Source: Sorangium cellulosum So ce56
GTDB lineage: Bacteria; Myxococcota_A; Polyangia; Polyangiales; Polyangiaceae
Direction: 5' to 3'
Length of the DNA stretch: 64,000 bases
Assembly (NCBI RefSeq): GCF_000067165.1
Contig: NC_010162.1
Coordinates: 1,054,001 to 1,118,000, forward strand
Made by a program: the position numbers and the translations under genes. Of this stretch, positions 50,975 through 59,459 are shown piece by piece; within the stretch, counting starts at the first letter, position 1; every line of letters begins with the position of its first letter. The notes below the pieces were generated by a model. The model did no database searches and was not told the origin of the DNA. It saw nothing but the letters and a program-made list of their open reading frames with translations.

Positions 50975-53900
50975 TTGGACTCTCGACAGAAGATCGGCGC
51001 GGTGCTCGGGGACCGTTATGAGATTCTCGCCGAGCTGGGCGAGGGCGGCTTCAGCACCGTCTACAAGGCGCGGCAGCTCGCGACGGGCCAGTGCGTCGCT
51101 ATCAAGGTGCTGCAGCTCGGGTCGAGCGGCGCGGCGCAGGCGCGCGAGAAGCGCCTCGCGCGCTTCCAGCGCGAGATGCAGCTCTGCGGGCAGCTCCACC
51201 ATCCGAACATCGTCAGCCTTATCGACTCGGGGCAGGCGGACGAGGACGTCGTCTATTCGGTCTTCCAGTTCGCGCCTGGCAAGGACCTCTCCCGGGTCCT
51301 CGCCGAGGAGGGCCCGCTGGATCCACGCGAGGCGCGGCACTTCATGCTGCAGATCCTCGACGCGCTCGGCTGCGCGCACGCGCAGGGGGTGATCCACCGG
51401 GATCTCAAGCCCGCGAATCTCATGGTCATTCCCACCGGCGCCCGGCGCAACGTGCTCGTGCTCGATTTCGGTATCGGGGCGCTCACGGAGGAGGCGAGCC
51501 GCGACGAGAAGACGCGGCTCACGCTGACGAACGAGTCCGTGGGCACGCCCGCCTACGCTGCGCCCGAGCAGCTCCGCGGCCAGCCTCCGACGCCGCGCAC
51601 CGACCTCTATGCCTGGGGCTTGGTCTTCCTCGAGTGCCTGACCGGCAAGCGCGTCATCGCGGGCGACACGGCGGCTGACGTGATCTTCAACCAGCTCTCC
51701 GCCGATCCCGTCGCCATCCCTGCGAGCATCCTCGACCATCCGCTCGGGGACATCCTTCGCCGCGCGACCGCCAAGGACGCGGCGGCGCGCAACGTCACCA
51801 CCGAGGGGCTCCTGCGTGAGCTCGAGGAGTGCGACGTGAGCGGGCTGCGATCGAGGAGCGTCCCCGTGCGCCTCCAGCGGGCCGCGCCGGACATGCTGAC
51901 GGAGACGGTGGAGCTCGCCAGGCAGCTGGTCGACGGTGGGCTCTCCAAGCGGCTGGTGGAGGGCGAGCGGCGCCAGATCACGGCCGTGTGCTGCACCCTG
52001 GCGGCGTCGAGCACGGCGCAGGGACAGGTGGACACGGAGGAGCTCGATCAGCTCCTCGGCCTCCAGCAGGAGGCGTGCACGATGATCGCCCGCCGCTTCC
52101 ACGGCCACGTCGCGGGCGTGCTGGGCGACAGCGTGCTGTTCTATTTCGGCTACCCGACGGCGCGCGAGGACGCCGCCCGGCGCGCGGCCGAGGCGGCGCG
52201 TGAGATGACGGCGGATCTGCTCCGGCGAAAGGAGGCGGTGGAGACCGAGCGCAAGATCCGCATCGATCTCCGCATCGGGATCCACACCGGGCTGGTGATC
52301 GCGCGCGAGCTGCGCGACCCGAAGGTCGCCGGCCTCGGTTACGTCGTGGGGACGACGCCGAACCTCGCCGCCCAGCTCAGCGCGGCGGCGGAACCCGGCG
52401 GCATCGTCGTGAGCGGCGAGACGCAGCGGCTGCTCCGCAAGCACTTCGCGCTGGAGGAGGACGGCTCCCGCTCGCTCGATGGCTCCGAAGCGCCGGTCGA
52501 GGTGTTCCATCTGCGGGAGGGCAGCGTGTCCGGCGGGCTCCGAGATGTGCCCCTCGTCGGCCGAGCGCGGGAGCTGGACACGCTGCTGGAGCGCTGGGGC
52601 CACGTCCGCAGCGGCGGAGGCCAGGCCGTCCTCATCACCGGTGAGGCGGGTATCGGCAAGTCGCGCCTCGCCCGTGAGCTCGAAGAGCGGATCGATGTGG
52701 AGGCGCACAGCTGGCTGGAGAGCCGCTGCACGCCGGACAGCGCGAACAGCGCGTTCTACCCCATCGTCAGCCTGCTCGAGCGCCTGATCGATCCGCGCCG
52801 CGAGACAAAGCCCGAGGATCGGGCGGACAAGCTGGAGGCGCTGCTCTCGCTCCACGGCTTCGACCTGTCCGAGGCGATGCCGCTCTTCGCGTCGCTCCTG
52901 TCGCTCACGCTGCCGGGGACGTGGGCGCCGCTCGACGCCTCGCCCCAGAAGCAGCGCGAGCTGACGCGCAACGCCGTGCTCTCGCTGCTCTTCGAGATGG
53001 CCGAGAAGGAGCCGGTCGCGCTCTTCATCGAGGACCTGCACTGGGCCGACCCGAGCACGCTCGAGCTGCTCGGCCAGCTCGTCGGCGAGGTGGGCTCGTC
53101 CCGCGTGCTCGCGCTGTTCACGGCGCGGCCGGAGTTCGCGCCGTCGTGGTCGCCGGCTGCAGTGCTGCAGATCCAGCTCGGCCGCCTCGGCCGGCCGGAG
53201 GTCGAGCAGATGGCCATGAAGGTCGTCGGCGGCCGCGCGCTCCCGGCCGAGGTGCTCGATGTCATCGCAGGCCGCACCGACGGTGTGCCGCTCTTCGTGG
53301 AGGAGCTGGTCCTGGCGATGATCGAGGCCGGCGCGCTGGTCGAGGTGAAGGACGAGGAGCGCTATGCGCTGGTGAAGCCGCTCTCGGAGCTGGCGATACC
53401 CGCCACGCTTCGCGACTCGCTGATGGCGCGGCTCGATCGCCTCGGCCGGGCCAAGGAGACGGCGCAGATCGCGGCGGCGATCGGGCGGGAGTTCACGTTC
53501 GAGCTGTTCCAGGCGGTGAGCCCGCTCGGAGAGGCAGAGGCGCAGGAGGATCTGGACAAGCTCTTGGCGGCGGAGCTCGTGTACAGGAAGCGGCGGCTGA
53601 AGAGCGCCGCGTACATGTTCAAGCACGGGCTCATCCGCGACGCGGCGTACGACTCGATGCTGAAGCGGTCGCGGCAGCAGGTGCACGCCAGGATCGCGAA
53701 GGCGCTCGAGGAGACGCTCCCGGAGATCGTCGAAGCGAGGCCGGAGCTCCTCGCGCACCATCTCGCCGAGGGAGACCTCGAGGAGCGCGCTGTCGACCAG
53801 TGGCGCAAGGCCGGCCACCTCGCCAACCAGCGCTCGGCGCACCACGAGGCGGCCGCCCACCTCGGCAGGGGGCTGTCGCTGCTCGAATCGCTGCCCGACT

Positions 53901-55069
53901 TGCCGGCGCGCGAACGCATCGAGATCGATATGCGGCTCGCGCACGGCGCCGCGCTCATCGCCGTCCGCGGCTATACGGATCCCGGCGTCGAGCGCGCGTA
54001 TGCCCGCGCGCAGGCGCTCTGCGAGCGTGCTGGGAACAGCCCAGAGGTGTTCTGGGCCTTGGTGGGCCTGCACCTCCACCATCACGTGACGAGCAACCTC
54101 CGCGAGGCGGTCCGCCTTTCGGGGCTCCTCCAGCGCATTGCCGAGGCATCCGGGGAGCCGGCGCTGCTCGCCGTCTCGCAGTTCGAGCTGGGCTCGCAGA
54201 ACTTCTTCCTGGGCGACTTCCGGAGCGCGCTGCCGCAGCTCGAGCGAGCCGTCGCCCTGTGCCCGCCTGACGAACGACTCTACCTCTCCGTGACCGGCGG
54301 CGATCTGCGGGTGGTCGCGCTCTGCTTCGGTGCGCTCGTGCTCTGGCACCGCGGCCGGACGGAGGACGCGCTCGCGCGCGGCGAAGAGGCGCTCGCGCTC
54401 GCGCGCGAGCTGCGGCACGCCCACACCTTGACGTGCGCGCTCATCTTCATCGGAGCCGAGCTGTTCTTCTACACCGCCGATCGGGCGTCGATGCGCTGCT
54501 ACATCGAGGAGGCGATAGCGTGGTGCGACAAGCATCGCTTCCCGCACTGGAGGGTCGAGGCCGAGTTCTTCCTCGCCTGGGCCAAGGGCACCGCCGCGCT
54601 CGACGACGCCGCGCTCGACGATCTCCGCTGCACGATCGACGGGCACCCCGGCGTGGCGCGCACACTGTTCCTCGGCATCGTCGGTGACATTCTCCTCGAA
54701 AAGGGGCGATTCGACGACGCGCGGCAGGTTGCGCGGCGCGGGCTCGAAATCGCGGAGAGGTCGCTGGTGCGCCTCTGGAGCGCCGAGCTGATGCGCATCC
54801 AGGGCGAGGCGACCCTCGGCGCAGGCGGCGGCGTTGACGAAGCGGAGGCGTACCTCCGTGCGGCCTTCGACCTCGCTCGTGCGCAGGGCTCCGTCGCCCT
54901 GGAGCTGCGCGCCCTCCGCAGCCTCTGTCGCTGCTGGAGAGCGCACGGGCGAGCGGGGCACGCGCGCGAGCTGGCGGCGGCGCTCTCGGGGGGCATCGCC
55001 GACGGGCTGGATACGGCAGACGCGAAGAGCGCCAGGGCCGAGTTCGAGGCGCTCGCGCGGGCCGTGTGA
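50975..55069 (+). CDS. Ser/Thr kinase - cyclase-like - AAA ATPase - TPR signalling protein
   Basis: A 1364-residue protein starting at TTG 50975. Kinase domain about 15-275: LGEGGFSTVYKA, Lys44 in VAIKVL, HRDLKPANLM, DFGIG and APEQLRG. A class III nucleotide-cyclase-like domain about 325-505 follows (RQITAVCCTL, VLGDSVLFYFGYPTAREDAA, IDLRIGIHTG, VVGTTPNLAAQL). In it the first metal-binding Asp (usual F/C-D-L) is Thr, so catalysis is doubtful. An AAA/STAND ATPase about 520-830 has P-loop GEAGIGKSR and FIEDLHWADPS. TPR-like helical repeats fill about 880-1360. This architecture is typical of myxobacterial kinases that integrate protein contacts. Its target is unknown. Confidence 0.9.
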   Translation: MDSRQKIGAVLGDRYEILAELGEGGFSTVYKARQLATGQCVAIKVLQLGSSGAAQAREKRLARFQREMQLCGQLHHPNIVSLIDSGQADEDVVYSVFQFAPGKDLSRVLAEEGPLDPREARHFMLQILDALGCAHAQGVIHRDLKPANLMVIPTGARRNVLVLDFGIGALTEEASRDEKTRLTLTNESVGTPAYAAPEQLRGQPPTPRTDLYAWGLVFLECLTGKRVIAGDTAADVIFNQLSADPVAIPASILDHPLGDILRRATAKDAAARNVTTEGLLRELEECDVSGLRSRSVPVRLQRAAPDMLTETVELARQLVDGGLSKRLVEGERRQITAVCCTLAASSTAQGQVDTEELDQLLGLQQEACTMIARRFHGHVAGVLGDSVLFYFGYPTAREDAARRAAEAAREMTADLLRRKEAVETERKIRIDLRIGIHTGLVIARELRDPKVAGLGYVVGTTPNLAAQLSAAAEPGGIVVSGETQRLLRKHFALEEDGSRSLDGSEAPVEVFHLREGSVSGGLRDVPLVGRARELDTLLERWGHVRSGGGQAVLITGEAGIGKSRLARELEERIDVEAHSWLESRCTPDSANSAFYPIVSLLERLIDPRRETKPEDRADKLEALLSLHGFDLSEAMPLFASLLSLTLPGTWAPLDASPQKQRELTRNAVLSLLFEMAEKEPVALFIEDLHWADPSTLELLGQLVGEVGSSRVLALFTARPEFAPSWSPAAVLQIQLGRLGRPEVEQMAMKVVGGRALPAEVLDVIAGRTDGVPLFVEELVLAMIEAGALVEVKDEERYALVKPLSELAIPATLRDSLMARLDRLGRAKETAQIAAAIGREFTFELFQAVSPLGEAEAQEDLDKLLAAELVYRKRRLKSAAYMFKHGLIRDAAYDSMLKRSRQQVHARIAKALEETLPEIVEARPELLAHHLAEGDLEERAVDQWRKAGHLANQRSAHHEAAAHLGRGLSLLESLPDLPARERIEIDMRLAHGAALIAVRGYTDPGVERAYARAQALCERAGNSPEVFWALVGLHLHHHVTSNLREAVRLSGLLQRIAEASGEPALLAVSQFELGSQNFFLGDFRSALPQLERAVALCPPDERLYLSVTGGDLRVVALCFGALVLWHRGRTEDALARGEEALALARELRHAHTLTCALIFIGAELFFYTADRASMRCYIEEAIAWCDKHRFPHWRVEAEFFLAWAKGTAALDDAALDDLRCTIDGHPGVARTLFLGIVGDILLEKGRFDDARQVARRGLEIAERSLVRLWSAELMRIQGEATLGAGGGVDEAEAYLRAAFDLARAQGSVALELRALRSLCRCWRAHGRAGHARELAAALSGGIADGLDTADAKSARAEFEALARAV

Positions 55070-55143
55070 GCGGGGCCCGCGCAGGCCCGGCAGGGTGGAT
55101 CGACCGCCCTCATTGGAAACCGCGAGAGCGATGAGACGACGCC

Positions 55144-55944
55144 ATGATAGACAGCCGAGTGCTCGAATCGAATCAGCTATTCATCGACGCATGGTCGTTC
55201 TGGGCAGAGCATTCGCCAGACGGCAGCGTCAGCAAGCCGGCCCCTGGCGTCGTGGCCACGTGGATGAACCACGCGTGGCCGATCTGTAACCTGATGTTCT
55301 TCGATACGGCGGTGAACGACGAGGCCGATCTCGTCGCCCGTGTCCGCGCGACGTTCGCCTGCGCCAAAGGGCTGAAGCATGGCTGGCTCCTGTTCGCGAG
55401 CCCGGACATGTTGCCTCCGGAGCTCCGCGAGCGTGCGCCGGAGATATTCGCGCAGCACGGCCTGACGCGCGCAACGCAGATGACCGGCATGATCGCGGAC
55501 TCGCTCGTATCACCGCAGCGGGAGCTGCCGAACTTGAAATACGCGCGCGTCCGCGACGAGCACGCGAGGCGGTCGGTGGGGACCGTCAACGCCGAGGCGT
55601 ATGGCATCCCGAGCGAGTGGGGGATCGACGCGGTGAACTACGCGTCGATGTGGCCCGACGCCGCGTTCGGCGATCTCGCCATCGTGGACGGCAAAGCTGT
55701 CTCCACCGCGACCGTCGTGCGCCTCGAATCGTGCCACTATGTCGGCCTGGTCGCGACCCTGCCGGACCACCAGCGGCAGGGCTACGGAGAGGGCGTGATG
55801 CGGCACGCGATCGAGCAAGCGGCGTTGGTGGAGGGGCCGAAGCGCGTTGCGCTACACGCGACCGAGGCCGGAAGACCACTTTATGCGAGCATGGGCTTTC
55901 GCGACGCTGCCTCATTCATCGGTTACTATCCAAGCGGGGGTTGA
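55144..55944 (+). CDS. GNAT family N-acetyltransferase
   Basis: A 266-residue protein with a poorly conserved N-terminal half and a C-terminal GNAT fold. The acetyl-CoA motif is YVGLVATLPDHQRQGYGEGVM near residues 199-219, with Q/R-x-x-G-Y-G. The final strand region contains ATEAGRPLYASMGFRD, as usual. Its substrate is unknown. It converges on tfuA and the two genes overlap by 29 bp at their ends (55916-55944). It therefore borders the YcaO/TfuA locus, but nothing ties it to the pathway except position. Confidence 0.88.
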   Translation: MIDSRVLESNQLFIDAWSFWAEHSPDGSVSKPAPGVVATWMNHAWPICNLMFFDTAVNDEADLVARVRATFACAKGLKHGWLLFASPDMLPPELRERAPEIFAQHGLTRATQMTGMIADSLVSPQRELPNLKYARVRDEHARRSVGTVNAEAYGIPSEWGIDAVNYASMWPDAAFGDLAIVDGKAVSTATVVRLESCHYVGLVATLPDHQRQGYGEGVMRHAIEQAALVEGPKRVALHATEAGRPLYASMGFRDAASFIGYYPSGG

Positions 55945-57253
55945 ACATCCGCTCGCGCGACCGGAGCGAAAGGGCGAGGTGGTCGCGGTGCTCGACGAAG
56001 GGGGCAAAACCGTAGGCGGTCTTCTCCGCTGCCTGCCGCAGGTCGAGCCAGCCATCGAAGCCATGGGCGGCGAGCATCGCCGTCTCGGCGAGGCGACGAT
56101 CGTGCGGCCGGATGGTGAGCCCGCGCCGCCGCGCGTCGATCTCCGCGTCGCGGAAGGCGCGCCATCGGAAGAGCTCGGCATCGAGGCCGCCGGAGATCAT
56201 TAGCTCGGCCCACAGGGCTTCAGCGAACTCCTCCTCGGCGGCGATGAACGCCGTCCAGATCTCGACCAATGCGATGCGGAGCGCGGCCGACGCGACGAGC
56301 GCCGGGGTGCTGCGCTCCGCCTGCTCGCCGGATGGCGCCGCTCTCGCGCGCAGCGCGCCGAGGAGGATCGTCGCGCGCGGCGCTGCCTTGTCGATACGGC
56401 GGCACAGCTCTTCCCCGTGCCGCGCGACCACGATCGGGAGCAGGTGGTCGACGTAGCGGCCGCCGAGGAGGTGCCAGCGCGCCAGCGCTCGTTTCATGAT
56501 CCGCGGCTCGGCGCCGCCGAGGGGGTCGTGCGCGCGCTCGCGGTGGATCTCGGTTCGCGCGAAGCAAGCGGGACCGAGGCGCGGTCGTGCGAGGAGGCCG
56601 GGGTCCGCCGCGATCCGCCGGGCGGTGTCGCGGAGCGCCCGCAAGGCGTCGTCGCGCTTCAGATCGTGGGTCGCGAGAAACGCTTCGATGTGTCCGTCAG
56701 GATCCGACATGAGAGCGCGCCCCAGGACGGCGCTCCATGTTCGATCCGCGTAGTACAGGTCGATGGCGGCTCGCGTGAGCCGGTCCGCAGTCGCGCGGTC
56801 GAGGCGTCCGGCGCGGACGGCCATCGAGACCGCGTGGCGGACGTTGATGAGCGCGACGGTCAGCGCGCGGTGACTGTCGTCAGGATCCATGAGCACCGCC
56901 ACCTCATCGTCAGACCCGAGCACGCCGCGGCGGAACAGGCGATAGATCGCCCCCACCCCTCGCATCCCGAGCGGCCAGCACTCGGCCGCTCGCAACGCCC
57001 CCATGCTCGACGCGCCGATGACCGTCGCCCCGTCCCGGAGAACGTCGACGATCTCGCGGGGCGGCACTGCCTCTTGCTGAGAAAAGACCCCGTCGATGAT
57101 AACGAAGACGGCGCTGCCGTGCTGCCGGGCGGCATAGAGGTCCCCGCGGGCGATCGGCGGGCGAAAGTCGCCCCCCGGGAGCGCCGACTCAGCATCTCGG
57201 CGGGAGATCGTGGGGCCGATGTACACGACAGGTGCATCCGGTATCGTGGGCAT
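55916..57253 (-). CDS. tfuA: TfuA domain protein, YcaO partner
   Basis: A 445-residue protein starting at ATG 57253, with AAGGA 6 bp upstream. The N-terminal 200 residues are a TfuA domain: VVYIGPTISRRDAESALPGG, PPIARGDLYAA, VFVIIDGVF, GASSMGALRAAECWPLGMRG and DDEVAVLMDP. The C-terminal half, about 230-445, is helical and charged, with FRWRAFRDAEIDARRRGL. That makes it longer than a minimal TfuA protein of about 200-250. TfuA proteins assist YcaO enzymes in peptide thioamide formation, probably supplying or transferring sulfur. It lies 83 bp behind ycaO on the same strand. A partial copy of its 5' end lies at 59052-59151. Confidence 0.9.
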   Translation of the reverse strand: MPTIPDAPVVYIGPTISRRDAESALPGGDFRPPIARGDLYAARQHGSAVFVIIDGVFSQQEAVPPREIVDVLRDGATVIGASSMGALRAAECWPLGMRGVGAIYRLFRRGVLGSDDEVAVLMDPDDSHRALTVALINVRHAVSMAVRAGRLDRATADRLTRAAIDLYYADRTWSAVLGRALMSDPDGHIEAFLATHDLKRDDALRALRDTARRIAADPGLLARPRLGPACFARTEIHRERAHDPLGGAEPRIMKRALARWHLLGGRYVDHLLPIVVARHGEELCRRIDKAAPRATILLGALRARAAPSGEQAERSTPALVASAALRIALVEIWTAFIAAEEEFAEALWAELMISGGLDAELFRWRAFRDAEIDARRRGLTIRPHDRRLAETAMLAAHGFDGWLDLRQAAEKTAYGFAPFVEHRDHLALSLRSRERMFNPRLDSNR

Positions 57254-57336
57254 ATCGTGTCCTTGGCTCGTCGCTGCGGCGGCGCATCATATCACAGGGA
57301 GAGACCGTGAGTAACGCGCGCCGCGGCGTCGCGGCG

Positions 57337-58581
57337 CTACGGCCACAGCAGATGACGCAGGCACCGGTCGCCCACCCTCCGCCGGTTGACGAGGAACGGT
57401 GAGAGGCCGGGCACGCGGACGCGCACGACCGGGATGCCGATATCGGGCCGCGTGAGGTCGGCGGCGATGACGCGCTCCATGCCCGCGCCCGCGAGGCGGG
57501 CGAGCAGGAACCCGAGATCGTCCCGGAGATCGGTGGAGGTGAAGGAGGGTACGGCCGAGAACGGCTTCCATTGGACCGGCAGCAACTGCCGCAGGCGGAT
57601 GGTGCGACTCTCGGCGCGCCTGCCTGCCGGCAGAAGGTTCCAGGCGTCGCGCGCGCCGTGGATGACGCCGACGCGTGACTGGACTGCCTCGGTGATCGCG
57701 CGCAGGAGCGCGACCTCGGCCCGTGGGGCGGTTCCCGCGCCGCTGAAGGTCAGGGTCGCAACGCCGTCGGCGGTCGGAAACCGAGCGTCGGTGAGGACGG
57801 CCCAGAACGTCGCAACCCCAATATCACTGGTGATGTCGTGGATGGCCATGTGGAGGTCATGCGCGGCCAGCGCGTCGAGCCAGCCCCGAGCGCTGGCGGG
57901 CAAGGTCGCCGGATCGATCTGCGCGAGCGGCGGGGGCGGGCCCTCGGGGGCGCCGAAGAGCGCGAAGAACTCGACCTGGGCCTGCGCGTCGCGTTCGATC
58001 ACCTCGCACAAGGCGTGGACGACAGCCTCGATGACGGTGCTGCCGGAGGCGAGCCCATTGGTGTCCACCTCCCGCAGCACGCCGTCCGCCGGGGGGGTCA
58101 GGGCCAGGTCGGCCGCCAGGAGGATATCGATCCCCGATCGAAGCTCGCGCCCGGCGACCCAGGTGATCGCGCGATCGGCGGAGTACAGGGTGTCGTCCGG
58201 GAGGTCAAAGAGGGCAGGGTCGACGGCGAGCGGCGAGCGGCTGCCCTCGAGGTCACTGAAACTCGCGCGCAGCGTCAGCGATTCGGGGATGGATTCCGCG
58301 GAGACGCGCTCCACAGCCTCCATCATCGCGCTGACGCGGGCCGACGTCGCGTCGCGACCCTTGCCGAGGTGCGTGGTCAGATCACGCGCGAGCGGCGTGA
58401 CGGCGGCGAAGACCGGGAGGCGGAGCCTGTCGAGCGGCGAGAGATCGGACACACGGGTGATCGGGATCCGGGCGGCGATGGCGCGCACGCATCGCTCGGC
58501 GTCCTCCAGGGTCGTCACGCGATCGACACGGGGGTCGAGCTTAGGGCTCGGTGGGAAGCACCAGGGGTCTCTCATCGGCAA
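57337..58581 (-). CDS. ycaO: YcaO cyclodehydratase/thioamide synthase
   Basis: A 414-residue ATP-dependent peptide-backbone-activating enzyme. TTG 58581 has GAAGGA 5 bp upstream. ATG 58575 is an alternative. ATP/Mg motifs are visible in three places: LGKGRDATSARVSAMMEAVER near 72-92, NGLASGSTVIEAVVHALCEVIERD near 175-198, and EVALLRAITEAVQSR near 289-303. The C-terminus ends HLLWP without the PxPxP tail of azoline-forming YcaOs, and there is no fused or adjacent E1-like (ThiF/ocin) protein. With TfuA next to it, backbone thioamidation is the likeliest reaction. The presumed substrates are the two peptides divergently encoded from 58785. Confidence 0.92.
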   Translation of the reverse strand: MPMRDPWCFPPSPKLDPRVDRVTTLEDAERCVRAIAARIPITRVSDLSPLDRLRLPVFAAVTPLARDLTTHLGKGRDATSARVSAMMEAVERVSAESIPESLTLRASFSDLEGSRSPLAVDPALFDLPDDTLYSADRAITWVAGRELRSGIDILLAADLALTPPADGVLREVDTNGLASGSTVIEAVVHALCEVIERDAQAQVEFFALFGAPEGPPPPLAQIDPATLPASARGWLDALAAHDLHMAIHDITSDIGVATFWAVLTDARFPTADGVATLTFSGAGTAPRAEVALLRAITEAVQSRVGVIHGARDAWNLLPAGRRAESRTIRLRQLLPVQWKPFSAVPSFTSTDLRDDLGFLLARLAGAGMERVIAADLTRPDIGIPVVRVRVPGLSPFLVNRRRVGDRCLRHLLWP

Positions 58582-58601
58582 GGCGGTCCTTCACCCGCGA
58601 T

Positions 58602-58621
58602 GCGTAATACGTAGCGTAATA
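58602..58621. promoter_or_regulatory. Direct repeat in ycaO/precursor intergenic region
   Basis: gcgtaata occurs at 58602-58609 and again at 58614-58621, a 12-bp period, 21 bp before the ycaO start. It may be a regulator site or part of the reverse-strand promoter. Confidence 0.4.
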
Positions 58622-58714
58622 GGTCGAGGAGCGGTGGCGGCAGGAGTGCGAGTTGCCTGCATTGCCTGCGACGATACCCGGACGGGCTCAGCGATTCCTG
58701 TATTTTCATTTTGT

Positions 58715-58744
58715 TTGACAGGCCGAGCCGTTCTCGGTTACGTT
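58715..58744 (+). promoter_or_regulatory. Promoter of precursor peptide 1
   Basis: TTGACA at 58715-58720 and TACGTT at 58739-58744 are separated by 18 bp, in a locally AT-rich stretch 40 bp before the ATG. The second precursor has the same layout. Confidence 0.55.
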
Positions 58745-58784
58745 CACCCAAAGATCAGTGGTTCTTCTTTGAATTGGGTGCCTG

Positions 58785-58985
58785 ATGAGCAACTTCGACA
58801 CACTCTATGAAGCGGGCATGTTTCCGGCAACCGTGACAAAGGAATCCGACCTCGGTCCCGCGGATCGGGACACGATCGCCGTGCTCTCCAACGATGAGAT
58901 CAGCGCGTTGATTTCTGCGTACAAGAGGCTCGATAGCACCGCTCAGCGCAAGGCTCGGACGCAGTTGCACGTGTGTGGCTTCTGA
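58785..58985 (+). CDS. Candidate RiPP precursor peptide 1
   Basis: A 66-residue peptide. It aligns without gaps to the peptide at 59229 at 36 of 66 positions. Conserved parts are MSNFD-x-LY-x-AG-x-FP (1-14), VT-x-ESDL-x-P (17-25), TI-x-x-LS (30-35), EISALIS (38-44) and K-x-LD-x-x-AQ (47-54). The last 12 residues differ except R58 and a terminal Phe, here ending RTQLHVCGF. This is the shape of a conserved leader with a variable C-terminal core. It is not recognised as a known leader family. It is divergent from ycaO (203 bp apart) and has its own promoter. The single Cys64 lies in the putative core. Function as YcaO/TfuA substrate is inferred. Confidence 0.75.
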   Translation: MSNFDTLYEAGMFPATVTKESDLGPADRDTIAVLSNDEISALISAYKRLDSTAQRKARTQLHVCGF

Positions 58986-59051
58986 GCGGCGTTGTTGGAA
59001 CGGTCGAGCACAACGGCTCGCCCAGCGACGCTGAACGCGCGTGCTCGTTGC

Positions 59052-59201
59052 TCATGGTCTCTCCCTGCGTCATGATGCGCCGCAGCGACGAGCCAAGGAC
59101 ACGATATGCCCACCATGCCGGATGCACCCGTCGTGTGCATCGACCCCACGACTCCTGGTTTTCTTGACATCTTGGAGTGGCTTTGGGTATACACGAATTG
59201 A
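59052..59201 (+). pseudogene. Fossil copy of the tfuA 5' end and leader
   Basis: Bases 59052-59151 match the reverse strand of 57310-57208, the tfuA leader and first codons, with 9 mismatches and one 3-base gap over 100 bases. The copied ribosome site ccaaggacacgat and ATG (59106) are intact and start MPTMPDAPVVCIDPTT, compared with MPTIPDAPVVYIGPTI in tfuA. Similarity then ends and the frame stops at 59201 after 31 codons. It lies between the two precursor genes in the same direction as them, opposite to tfuA. It is a truncated duplicate, though translation of the 31-residue peptide is possible. Confidence 0.85.
59164..59193 (+). promoter_or_regulatory. Promoter of precursor peptide 2 and oxidase
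   Basis: TTGACA at 59164-59169 and TATACA at 59188-59193 with an 18-bp spacer, 35 bp before the ATG, is the best sigma-70-type promoter in the window. It lies inside the tail of the tfuA fossil. Confidence 0.65.
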
Positions 59202-59228
59202 ATCTGGACCTCTGAGCAAGGGTCAATG

Positions 59229-59429
59229 ATGAGTAACTTCGACGTGCTGTATAAAGCAGGCCTGTTTCCGGGCAACGTGACTCAGGAGTCCGACCTCGAC
59301 CCCAAAGTTCAGGCGACGATCAAGAGCCTATCGCAAGAGGAGATAAGTGCGTTGATCTCGATGTTCAAGAAGCTCGATGGCGTCGCTCAGGACCAGGTCA
59401 GGGATCTCATGCGCACGGCCTCCTTCTGA
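59229..59429 (+). CDS. Candidate RiPP precursor peptide 2
   Basis: A 66-residue paralogue of the peptide at 58785. The second of two adjacent ATGs (59226, 59229) is chosen because it gives the same MSNFD start and the same length. The leader-like part is conserved, and the C-terminal stretch (RDLMRTASF) differs from its sister and has no Cys. A ribosome site aaggg precedes it. The stop is 30 bp before the iron-oxidase gene, so the two are co-transcribed. Sequence after the stop (tgagcggcgt) is also shared with the first copy, so the duplication extended past the gene. Modification by YcaO/TfuA is inferred. Confidence 0.75.
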   Translation: MSNFDVLYKAGLFPGNVTQESDLDPKVQATIKSLSQEEISALISMFKKLDGVAQDQVRDLMRTASF

Positions 59430-59459
59430 GCGGCGTCGCTGGCACGGAGCGTTCGAGCC

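Noticed and set aside
50099..54961. 1620-codon open frame on the reverse strand
   Set aside because: It lies opposite the GMC oxidoreductase and the kinase gene, is rich in Arg/Ala/Glu/Asp with no motif, and is an artefact of third-position GC.
59106..59201. A third, 31-residue peptide gene
   Set aside because: The first 15 codons are copied from tfuA and the rest is random-looking. It is better explained as a fossil, although translation is not excluded.
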